A stretch of DNA of 25,332 nt from Bordetella parapertussis (GTDB lineage: Bacteria; Pseudomonadota; Gammaproteobacteria; Burkholderiales; Burkholderiaceae_B). Below the pieces are notes generated by a model, which ran no database searches, was not told the DNA's origin, and worked only from the letters and a program-made list of their open reading frames with translations. This document shows, piece by piece, positions 1 to 6,067 of this stretch (positions within the stretch are counted from its first letter, which is position 1; each line of letters opens with the position of its first letter). Position numbers and translations under genes: made by a program. The stretch spans positions 1 to 25,332 of the forward strand of contig CAMAYM010000031.1 of the NCBI GenBank assembly GCA_945862495.1, given 5' to 3'.

Positions 1-314
1 CACTCGCCCACAATGCCATCAGACGGACTCGTCAAAACCGAATCGTTGCGATCAATCGTACGCGCACCTTCGCGCAACTCCCTCACAAAGCAATCATGCA
101 AACTTTTAAAGGATTGCTTTTTTGCCTCTGAAAGGTCTAAATCTGTAAAAATTCGCCAAACCTTAATAGAAAGATCTCGAACCCAAGGTATTTCAATCTT
201 GCTAAACCATCCCATCCAAACTGTTGCAGTATGTCTAGGGATACGGTTGGTCAGCAAGAAGTTTAAATCCTCATTTCCAAAGAGCTTTCTAATTAATTGT
301 GTAAATTTCATCAT
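1..314 (-). CDS. psd: Phosphatidylserine decarboxylase, N-terminal part (runs off left edge)
   Basis: Reading the minus strand from an ATG at 314 (a second ATG is at 311) gives about 104 codons without a stop up to the window edge. The peptide contains NFLLTNRIPRH, MGWFSKIE, SLHDCFVRELREGARTID and then SPSDGIVGE, which I recognise as the N-terminal half of a phosphatidylserine decarboxylase proenzyme. That enzyme converts phosphatidylserine to phosphatidylethanolamine at the inner membrane through a pyruvoyl group. The self-cleavage site, expected near the C-terminus, lies outside the window. The long N-terminal region before the DG motif differs from the short form common in bacteria. The gene diverges from the aminotransferase at 367, with about 50 bases between the start codons, so both promoters must sit in or around that gap. 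The family call is firm. The exact substrate is inferred, because a paralogue acting on another lipid is possible in this setting. Confidence 0.85.
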   Translation of the reverse strand, partial: MMKFTQLIRKLFGNEDLNFLLTNRIPRHTATVWMGWFSKIEIPWVRDLSIKVWRIFTDLDLSEAKKQSFKSLHDCFVRELREGARTIDRNDSVLTSPSDGIVGE

Positions 315-337
315 TTAGTCATTCTATTTGTATAAAA

Positions 338-362
338 AGGAGTTCTTACAGCTTGGACTCCT
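338..362 (+). promoter_or_regulatory. Small hairpin enclosing a Shine-Dalgarno-like AAGGAG in the psd/aminotransferase gap
   Basis: AGGAGT at 338-343 is complementary to ACTCCT at 357-362, with a 13-base loop, immediately before the ATG at 367. AAGGAG at 337-342 is the only strong ribosome-binding-like string here, yet it lies 24 bases before that ATG. The hairpin would both hide it and bring it closer to the start. A TATAAA at 331-336 could be a -10 element, which would place the transcript start inside this hairpin. These readings compete, and the sequence alone does not settle them. Confidence 0.3.
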
Positions 363-366
363 CATT

Positions 367-2037
367 ATGACTATTCTGCTACTTTTGCAATACACAATTG
401 TGACAATCATCGCTATTTGGTTCGGTAAAGTAGCTTTACAAAGACTGCAGCTTTCACTCGCGAAGTCTCCAGGACTGGGCGGGCATTTAAGGTGGGCAAA
501 ACGATTTGCCCGCGTCGTGCCTTACTATTCCTACGATGAAAAGAAATGGCTTGAGGTAGACGGTGCACCTGCTGAAGTCGTTGCAAAACGGAAAAGTGCC
601 TTTCTGGCCTTGAGTCAGACCTTGAGGGAAAGAAGTCCTCTTTCACTCGCGCAAAGCGCCCAAGCAAAAACAATGCTGTCAGACCTTCAATTGACCAGCC
701 GCTACCGTGTCCCCTTTCAGTTTCGCGCGGTGGTAGAAAAAAATCTTACGGTTGGCAGTTTCTATAACGAAACGCAAGGCGTTTGGCTGAAAGATCTAGA
801 CGGTCAGGCCTATATCGACGTTAGCGGCTCTTACGGCGTGAACTTGTTTGGTCAGGACTTTTATAAAAAATGTATCGAAGAAGGCTCCGCGACTGTCCAT
901 GCCCTGGGTCCTCTTTTAGGCGGCTATCATCCTTGCGTGTTGGACAATGCCCGTCGGATCACTGAACTATCCGGAATGGATGAAGTCACCTTTCACATGT
1001 CAGGCACTGAAGCCGTCATGCAAGCGGTCAGAGTGGCGCGCTATCAAACCCGTCGCAACAAGATCGTCAGGTTTACCAGTGCGTATCATGGCTGGTGGGA
1101 TGATGTCCAACCCGGTCCCGGCAATCCGATGCCGCCCTCCCCAGACACCCTGACCTTACGCGATATGCATGCTAACACCCTGCGTGTGCTGCGTCGCAGA
1201 CGTGATATTGCGTGTGTCCTCATCAATCCGATCCAAGCCATGCACCCCAATCGTGCGGCTCCAACAGATTCCATGCTCGTGGATGGATCACGCAACGCAC
1301 AATATGATCGTGAAGCCTACACACAATGGCTCCGCGCTGTCAGAGACGTCTGCACTGAACGCGGAATCGTCCTAATTTTTGATGAAGTATTTATGGGTTT
1401 TAGACTCGCCCGTGGCGGTGCGCAAGAATACTTTGGTATCCGCGCAGACATGGTGACCTACGGCAAGACCTTAGGGGGTGGCTTTCCAATCGGTGTGCTG
1501 TGTGGCCGCGCTAACCTGATGAAGCGCTCTCGCGAGGATCGCCCTGCAGATTTATGTTTCTCACGCGGTACATTTAATGCACATCCCTATGTCATGGGTG
1601 CGATGAATAGCTTTTTGCATGCACTAGATAGACCAGAAGTACAGGCTCAATACGAAAGCCTAGACAAAACGTGGATTTCAAGACGTGAGCAGCTCAACCA
1701 ACAGTTGAAACAACTAAATATTCCACTGCAAATAGAGTCGATGTCAACCGTGTGGACGGTCTTGTATGACGTACCAAGCCGCTACAACTGGATGCTTCAA
1801 TATTACCTAAGACGCCAAGGGATTGCTCTGAGTTGGGTGGGCACAGGCCGAATGATTTTTAATTTAGGATTTAGAGACGAGGATTTTGAGGAGTTTTCTC
1901 GACGCTTTATCGCGGCGGCCCAAGCTATGGGCGAAGATGGATGGTGGTGGACACCTGTGGGGCAAACAAACAAAAATATTAAACGTTCAGTCGCGCGCGA
2001 ATTAGTAAAAACATTGTTTGGCGCGCGACTGAATTAA
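367..2037 (+). CDS. Membrane-anchored class III PLP aminotransferase (glutamate-1-semialdehyde aminomutase-like)
   Basis: The product has about 556 residues from the ATG at 367. An in-frame TTG at 328 would add 13 residues but has no ribosome site. Residues 1-20 form a hydrophobic helix (MTILLLLQYTIVTIIAIWFG), followed by a basic linker of about 130 residues with no recognisable domain. The aminotransferase fold starts near residue 140: SGTEAVMQAVRVAR (cofactor phosphate loop), AYHGWWDD, IFDEVFMGFRL (Asp facing the pyridine nitrogen) and TYGKTLGGGFPIG with the Schiff-base lysine. All key residues are intact. Class III enzymes move an amino group between an omega- or alpha-amine and a keto acid, or isomerise it as in GSA aminomutase. 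The true substrate is unknown. The anchor and the lipid-gene neighbours suggest a membrane-associated substrate. It is longer than ordinary GSA aminomutase (about 430 residues), so a heme-pathway role is unlikely. Confidence 0.8.
   Translation: MTILLLLQYTIVTIIAIWFGKVALQRLQLSLAKSPGLGGHLRWAKRFARVVPYYSYDEKKWLEVDGAPAEVVAKRKSAFLALSQTLRERSPLSLAQSAQAKTMLSDLQLTSRYRVPFQFRAVVEKNLTVGSFYNETQGVWLKDLDGQAYIDVSGSYGVNLFGQDFYKKCIEEGSATVHALGPLLGGYHPCVLDNARRITELSGMDEVTFHMSGTEAVMQAVRVARYQTRRNKIVRFTSAYHGWWDDVQPGPGNPMPPSPDTLTLRDMHANTLRVLRRRRDIACVLINPIQAMHPNRAAPTDSMLVDGSRNAQYDREAYTQWLRAVRDVCTERGIVLIFDEVFMGFRLARGGAQEYFGIRADMVTYGKTLGGGFPIGVLCGRANLMKRSREDRPADLCFSRGTFNAHPYVMGAMNSFLHALDRPEVQAQYESLDKTWISRREQLNQQLKQLNIPLQIESMSTVWTVLYDVPSRYNWMLQYYLRRQGIALSWVGTGRMIFNLGFRDEDFEEFSRRFIAAAQAMGEDGWWWTPVGQTNKNIKRSVARELVKTLFGARLN
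1986..2033 (-). terminator. 13-bp GC-rich inverted repeat at the convergent gene ends
   Basis: Perfect 13-base arms at 1986-1998 and 2021-2033 (core CAGTCGCGCGC / GCGCGCGACTG) enclose a 22-base loop. The repeat covers the last codons of the aminotransferase and lies just past the stop of the minus-strand gene ending at 2045. On the minus strand the stem is followed by TTTAATATTTTTG, a broken T-tract, so it could terminate that transcript. The plus strand has no T-tract. The long loop makes it weaker than a canonical terminator. Confidence 0.45.
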
Positions 2038-2044
2038 AAAGATA

Positions 2045-2653
2045 TTACTTTGAATGTACGTGCTGCATAGGATCAATCAGCTGCCCTTTCATCAAATGAA
2101 AGGGCGCTTTGTAATACAACTTCACATCATGAAAAGGATCCGTCATGATTTTAAGACCCCACGCTAAGGCGCTGACATAATTGTCCTGAACCCACAATTG
2201 CAACATACGGAACAGCATCCCACCCAACCCCAAATACAACCACCACATTGCGGTCAAACCCACTAAATCATGGTGATTTTCTGTAGGAACTGCCCAAATC
2301 AGTGACGAGGGAGAAAAGTACGCAATAACTGGAATAGCCGCCCATACTGCCATCAAAACGATCTTGCGTTGAATGTTATAGCCTACTTTGATTTCTTCTT
2401 TATGCGCATCCGTCATATTGTTGACGTGGTCATAGCCTCTGGGCTCAAAGAAAAAATGCCCAGCCTGACGCGTGGTCATGGACACCGACCATGCCACCAA
2501 CGATGCGATCACTGGGTTAATAAACAACATTGCATAAGAAAAAATAAAGGACAAAGCGCTAATTAAATGCAAGCTCTGATTAATGCGGCTGTGGTGATAA
2601 AGCCGATGGTCGTCCCAGCGCTGCTCTGAAAGTTGTCCCAAAAGTACTCGCAT
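2045..2653 (-). CDS. Small multi-pass membrane protein, Mpo1/DUF962-like
   Basis: The start is chosen at the ATG at 2653 because GGAG lies 6 bases upstream. A GTG at 2707 would add 18 residues but lacks a ribosome site. The product has 202 residues and about four hydrophobic segments (roughly residues 30-65 as a hairpin, 95-120 and 135-160). Histidine-rich patches flank the first hairpin: YHHSRINQSLH before it and GHFFFEPRGYDH after it. This layout resembles Mpo1/DUF962 proteins. The yeast member is an iron-dependent dioxygenase that shortens 2-hydroxy fatty acids, and the conserved histidines bind the metal. I am not certain of the family: the C-terminal TDPFHDVKLYYKAP stretch is something I cannot assign. 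It converges on the aminotransferase (7-base gap) and diverges from the glycosyltransferase operon, which fits a lipid-related role. Function is inferred from context. Confidence 0.6.
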   Translation of the reverse strand: MRVLLGQLSEQRWDDHRLYHHSRINQSLHLISALSFIFSYAMLFINPVIASLVAWSVSMTTRQAGHFFFEPRGYDHVNNMTDAHKEEIKVGYNIQRKIVLMAVWAAIPVIAYFSPSSLIWAVPTENHHDLVGLTAMWWLYLGLGGMLFRMLQLWVQDNYVSALAWGLKIMTDPFHDVKLYYKAPFHLMKGQLIDPMQHVHSK

Positions 2654-2768
2654 ATAAGGCTCCACGAAGTAAGGCCAATTATTATAAACAAAGTAGGAAA
2701 ATCCCACTCTATACGCTAGATTGAACGTGAAATATTAAGATCTGATGACAACATCAAAAATTCACGCA

Positions 2769-2786
2769 CTGTCATTAAATGGTTAT
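2769..2786 (+). promoter_or_regulatory. Pho-box-like site upstream of the glycosyltransferase operon
   Basis: CTGTCATTAAATGGTTAT matches the E. coli PhoB consensus (CTGTCATAWAWCTGTCAY) at 14 of 18 positions, by hand count. The first heptamer is perfect and the second is degenerate. It ends exactly 10 bases before a TATAGT hexamer, the normal spacing in PhoB-activated promoters where the box replaces the -35. It is read toward the glycosyltransferase start at 2830. This is a sequence match only. Confidence 0.55.
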
Positions 2787-2796
2787 ACAGCCGCAC

Positions 2797-2802
2797 TATA
2801 GT
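2797..2802 (+). promoter_or_regulatory. -10 element (TATAGT) of the glycosyltransferase operon
   Basis: TATAGT matches five of six bases of the sigma-70 -10 hexamer. It lies 10 bases after the Pho-box-like site and would start transcription near 2809, leaving a leader of about 20 bases before the ATG at 2830. There is no clear -35 TTGACA at the expected distance, which fits an activator-dependent promoter. Confidence 0.5.
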
Positions 2803-2829
2803 GAGTCTTAGTTGCAAAAGGCACACAAG

Positions 2830-4059
2830 ATGGCAGAGACAACGCAAGACAAAACAACAGATTGTCCAACAAACAACACCCCACTACATATTGATGTCGT
2901 GACTGAAACCTTCCCCCCAGAAGTAAATGGCGTCGCGCACACTGTATCAATGTTGGTAAATGGGTTAAGGAAAGTTAAGCATCACGTCTGCGTCATTCGA
3001 CCCAAACAAGCTTCAGATCACGCAAACGCGTTCAACGCTGCCGAGGAAAACGACTTTTTAGTGAAATCTTTTCCCATTCCGTTTTATCGCGAACTTCGGG
3101 GCGGCTTACCCTGTAAACAAAAACTGATCAACCGCTGGAAAATAAAGCGACCCGATGTGGTGCACATCGCCACTGAAGGACCGCTGGGGTGGTCCGCTGT
3201 CCGAGCGGCCCATGAACTAGGTATCCCAACGTCTTCAGACTTCAGAACAAATTTTCATGCTTACAGCGCAATGTACAAAATCGGATTTATTGAACCGCTA
3301 ATCATTGCCTACCTGCGCTGGATACATAATGCCACCAACAAAACAATGGTGCCGACTGCAAAACTGAAACAAGAACTCCAAACAATGGGGTTATTGAATT
3401 TAGAAGTCATGCCCAGAGGCGTTGATACGTCGCACTTTTCATCGTGCTTAAGATCAGAATCCCTTCGCGCATCATGGGGTGCGCACGGATCCGATGTCGT
3501 TTTACTCTCTGTTGGTCGATTAGCAGTTGAAAAAAACCTGGATCTCTTACTTCGAAGTTATGAAGCCGCGCAAGCGATTGCTCCTACGGTCAAGCTTGTC
3601 ATTGTGGGGGATGGTCCGTTACGCGCCACCTTAGAGAAACAATGCCCTCATGCCATCTTTGTCGGAATGAAACGTGGCACAGATCTCGCCCAGCATTACG
3701 CAAGCGCTGACATTTTTGTATTTCCCAGTCTGACCGAAACCTTCGGCAATGTCACGATTGAAGCAATGGCCAGTAGTTTGGCCGTAGTTGCTTACCGACA
3801 TGCAGCGGCGGGCGATTTAATCGATACCGGGGTGAACGGGATCACGGTTGAACCTGGGGACGAACAAGCGTTTATTGAAGCGGTCGTTGAAACGACGCTG
3901 AATCAGCCCCTACTAAATGGCCTAGGTCATGCTGCTGCAGAAACGGCGCGCCTTCACTCATGGGAAGCCATCATCCTCAAAACTGAAAAAATATTCCGTG
4001 AACTGATTCATTCTCAAAAAAATAACACCCGTCACGATAGCTTCACCATTCCGACATAA
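2830..4059 (+). CDS. GT4-family lipid glycosyltransferase (Agt/MgtA type)
   Basis: The start is the ATG at 2830, with AAAAGG 8 bases upstream. A TTG at 2812 is in frame but less likely. The product has 409 residues in two Rossmann-like halves. The N-terminal half opens with HIDVVTETFPPEVNGVAHTV, the acceptor-domain signature of GT4 enzymes that glycosylate diacylglycerol or related lipids. The C-terminal half has LLSVGRLAVEKNLDLLL, LVIVGDGPLR and PSLTETFGNVTIEAMA, which carries the E-x7-E nucleotide-sugar motif. There is no signal peptide, so it should act at the cytoplasmic face of the inner membrane. It lies 32 bases before the PlcP-type gene. In Rhodobacterales and SAR11 such a pair replaces phospholipids with glycolipids when phosphate is scarce: PlcP makes diacylglycerol and the transferase sugars it. 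The donor sugar (glucose, glucuronate or mannose) cannot be read from the sequence. Confidence 0.8.
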   Translation: MAETTQDKTTDCPTNNTPLHIDVVTETFPPEVNGVAHTVSMLVNGLRKVKHHVCVIRPKQASDHANAFNAAEENDFLVKSFPIPFYRELRGGLPCKQKLINRWKIKRPDVVHIATEGPLGWSAVRAAHELGIPTSSDFRTNFHAYSAMYKIGFIEPLIIAYLRWIHNATNKTMVPTAKLKQELQTMGLLNLEVMPRGVDTSHFSSCLRSESLRASWGAHGSDVVLLSVGRLAVEKNLDLLLRSYEAAQAIAPTVKLVIVGDGPLRATLEKQCPHAIFVGMKRGTDLAQHYASADIFVFPSLTETFGNVTIEAMASSLAVVAYRHAAAGDLIDTGVNGITVEPGDEQAFIEAVVETTLNQPLLNGLGHAAAETARLHSWEAIILKTEKIFRELIHSQKNNTRHDSFTIPT

Positions 4060-4091
4060 AACCGTCATGTTGCCTGGAGATAATAGAACCT

Positions 4092-4913
4092 ATGATTTCA
4101 AATGACTTATCAACACCAGAGCAGCGACATGAACGATACCGATCAATTTGGATATCTGACATCCATTTAGGCACACCGGGCTGTAAAGCCGATTATCTGG
4201 TTGATTTTCTTAAGTTCAATGAATCGGATACGTTGTACTTAGTCGGTGACATTATCGATGGTTGGCAACTCAAGCGTGGCTGGTATTGGCGACAAAGTCA
4301 CAACGATGTTGTACAAAAAATTTTACGTAAGTCCAGAAAAGGCACCAAAGTCATCTACATCGCAGGTAACCACGACGAAGCGATCCGCCCGTTTGCTGGA
4401 ATGTCTTTTGGCGAAATCGAAATTGTCAATGAAGCCACGCATGTGATGATGGACGGTAGAAAAATTTGGGTCACGCATGGTGATTTGTTTGATGGCATCA
4501 TCAAGCATGCAAAGTGGCTCGCATACCTAGGCGATTCACTTTATACCTTTATTTTAAAACTCAACAATACCTTTAATCATCTGCGTCACAAGTTTGGCAT
4601 GTCATATTGGTCGCTCTCTCAATACCTCAAGCACCGTGTCAAAAATGCTGTTTCTTTTATCACGGAATTTGAAACAGTGTTAACAGACGAAGCCAAGCGC
4701 CGTGGCTTTGATGGCGTCCTATGCGGACACATTCATAAAGCTGAGATTAGAGAGATTAATGGAATCCTGTACTGCAACGATGGCGATTGGGTAGAAAGTC
4801 TTTCTGCAATTGTCGAAACCCAGTCAGGTGAATTAAAGATCCTGCACTGGCCCTACCGTTCAAAAGTTGATAAGAAACAAGCACAAGAAGAAGAAGAAGG
4901 TCTTATGACATGA
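4092..4913 (+). CDS. plcP: PlcP-type metallophosphoesterase (phospholipase C-like)
   Basis: The product has 273 residues with GGAGA upstream of the ATG. It shows the calcineurin-like metal-binding order: D23-x-H25 (SDIHLG), GD at 52-53 (VGDIIDGW), GNHDE at 92-96, HGD at 129-131 and GHIH near 213. The stretches WYWRQSHNDVVQK, YWSLSQYLKHRVKNAV and NDGDWVES are what I associate with PlcP. These proteins are often mislabelled UDP-2,3-diacylglucosamine hydrolase, but in Sinorhizobium and marine bacteria they split phosphatidylcholine, PE or PG to diacylglycerol during phosphate starvation. There is no signal peptide or membrane helix, so it is cytoplasmic and probably membrane-peripheral. Its stop overlaps the next start (ATGA), indicating translational coupling with the alcohol dehydrogenase. 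The E-rich tail (QAQEEEEG) is unremarkable. LpxH is the main alternative but is less likely given the neighbouring GT4 gene. Confidence 0.8.
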   Translation: MISNDLSTPEQRHERYRSIWISDIHLGTPGCKADYLVDFLKFNESDTLYLVGDIIDGWQLKRGWYWRQSHNDVVQKILRKSRKGTKVIYIAGNHDEAIRPFAGMSFGEIEIVNEATHVMMDGRKIWVTHGDLFDGIIKHAKWLAYLGDSLYTFILKLNNTFNHLRHKFGMSYWSLSQYLKHRVKNAVSFITEFETVLTDEAKRRGFDGVLCGHIHKAEIREINGILYCNDGDWVESLSAIVETQSGELKILHWPYRSKVDKKQAQEEEEGLMT

Positions 4914-5992
4914 GCGACCCTAAGCCAGAAATTTCTTTTAGCATTGGTTCGCGTCACAGCATCCCAGCTTTAATTGGCGATCGCCCTGTAGTGATACTAT
5001 TACATTCGCACGCCAGTAGACAGCTATTAGACGAAGTGCGGAGTATGTTCGGTGCCCGTCTGAAGGAAATTCTCTATTGTCCTGACGGCTTAGTGACTGT
5101 CGAACGCGCCGATCAAATGCGACAGCATTTTTGGGCCCATCATTCAGGACGTGAAGTTCCTACTTTGATTGCAATTGGTGGTGGCAGCACACTCGACCTC
5201 GCTAAATCCATGAGAATCGCGCTCGCGCCAAACGTATCGATTACGAGCGTGCTCGATCAACCGAGTGATATTAATGATTTCGCTGCGTGCCCTCTTTTAT
5301 TAATGCCCACGACAGCTGGGACTGGCAGTGAGGTTTCCTCTACTGCGACGCTTTGGGATATTGATAACGGCTCTAAACATTCATTCTATGGCACGGCCGC
5401 TATCGCGGATTGGGCTGTGGTCGATCCTGAACTCTGTCTGACTGCCCCATGGCATGTCACGCGAGATAGCGGCGTGGATGCCCTCGCACACGCTTTAGAA
5501 GCCATCTGGAATCTCCAGCGCGTACCAAAGGCCTTTGCCTTCGCGATGTCGGCTGCGCAACAGATTACTCGCGCTTTGCCAGGACTCATTGACCATCCCC
5601 ATGACATTGCACTCAGAGCTGAAATGAGTCAGGCATCACTCTGGGCGGGTCAAGCGATGGCCTTGACTGAGACGGCCCTCGTACATGCCCTCTCTTATGA
5701 GGATACCCTTCTAAAAGGTGTGCCGCATGGCGCAGCGTGCGCAAGATGGCTGCCGCGTGTCTACAAGCTCGCACGCGAGTCCTCAGAGGAGCTCGGTATC
5801 TATCTCCGCGCAGCAATGGAACCCCTCATCAGTGACGAATGGGAGCTACAAGATTGGCTCATTCACCTTGGCTATCAACCCGTTTTACTTACAGATAAAG
5901 ATCCCGCCATTGATGCGCAGATCAAAGCCGCTTTGCTCTCGCGGCGTGGCAAAAACTTTGTGACCACTCAACGCTTACACGCAGTGCACTAA
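4910..5992 (+). CDS. Iron-containing alcohol dehydrogenase, phosphonoacetaldehyde reductase-like
   Basis: The product has 360 residues and its start overlaps the plcP stop by four bases. The NAD(P) loop is IGGGSTLDLAKS and the substrate/cofactor loop is MPTTAGTGSEVSSTATLWD. All four expected metal ligands are present with FucO spacing: Asp and His four apart in GVDALAHALEA, and two His 14 apart in VHALSYEDTLLKGVPHG. The HALSY...PHGAACA stretch and the KHSFYG...DWAVVDPEL stretch resemble reductases that turn phosphonoacetaldehyde into hydroxyethylphosphonate, more than FucO or AdhB. No PEP mutase or other phosphonate gene is visible in the window, so that substrate is only a possibility. The coupling to plcP suggests an aldehyde or alcohol of a lipid headgroup. 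It is the last gene of the operon; a strong terminator follows 22 bases later. Confidence 0.75.
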   Translation: MSDPKPEISFSIGSRHSIPALIGDRPVVILLHSHASRQLLDEVRSMFGARLKEILYCPDGLVTVERADQMRQHFWAHHSGREVPTLIAIGGGSTLDLAKSMRIALAPNVSITSVLDQPSDINDFAACPLLLMPTTAGTGSEVSSTATLWDIDNGSKHSFYGTAAIADWAVVDPELCLTAPWHVTRDSGVDALAHALEAIWNLQRVPKAFAFAMSAAQQITRALPGLIDHPHDIALRAEMSQASLWAGQAMALTETALVHALSYEDTLLKGVPHGAACARWLPRVYKLARESSEELGIYLRAAMEPLISDEWELQDWLIHLGYQPVLLTDKDPAIDAQIKAALLSRRGKNFVTTQRLHAVH

Positions 5993-6014
5993 ATATCTTG
6001 TAACGACCACGAAG

Positions 6015-6050
6015 GCAAATAAAACGCCCCGTAAGGGGCGTTTTATTTGC
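6015..6050. terminator. Strong bidirectional intrinsic terminator
   Basis: Perfect 16-base arms at 6015-6030 and 6035-6050 (GCAAATAAAACGCCCC and its complement) surround a GTAA loop. The stem has a GC core flanked by A/T runs that give a T-tract on either strand. It sits between the convergent alcohol dehydrogenase gene and the receptor gene ending at 6068, and should stop transcription from both sides. Confidence 0.93.
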
Positions 6051-6067
6051 AATTTCAACTCAAAACA

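Noticed and set aside
13..318. Plus-strand open frame of 101 codons at the left edge
   Set aside because: It is antisense to the phosphatidylserine decarboxylase fragment, which has clear family motifs on the minus strand; the plus-strand peptide resembles nothing and has no ribosome site.
316..333. Pho box in the psd/aminotransferase gap (TAGTCAT...)
   Set aside because: About 9 of 18 positions match; not better than chance.
328..366. TTG at 328 as start of the aminotransferase
   Set aside because: It has no upstream ribosome site, and it would lie upstream of the transcript start implied by the TATAAA at 331-336. The ATG at 367 begins the hydrophobic anchor.
2739..2755. Second Pho-like site (TTGTCATCAG, minus strand) for the Mpo1-like gene
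   Set aside because: Only about 11 of 18 positions match and there is no second half-site 11 bases away on either side.
4092..4913. LpxH (UDP-2,3-diacylglucosamine hydrolase)
   Set aside because: It shares the metallophosphoesterase motifs, but WYWRQSHNDVVQK, NDGDWVES and the GT4 neighbour fit PlcP better.
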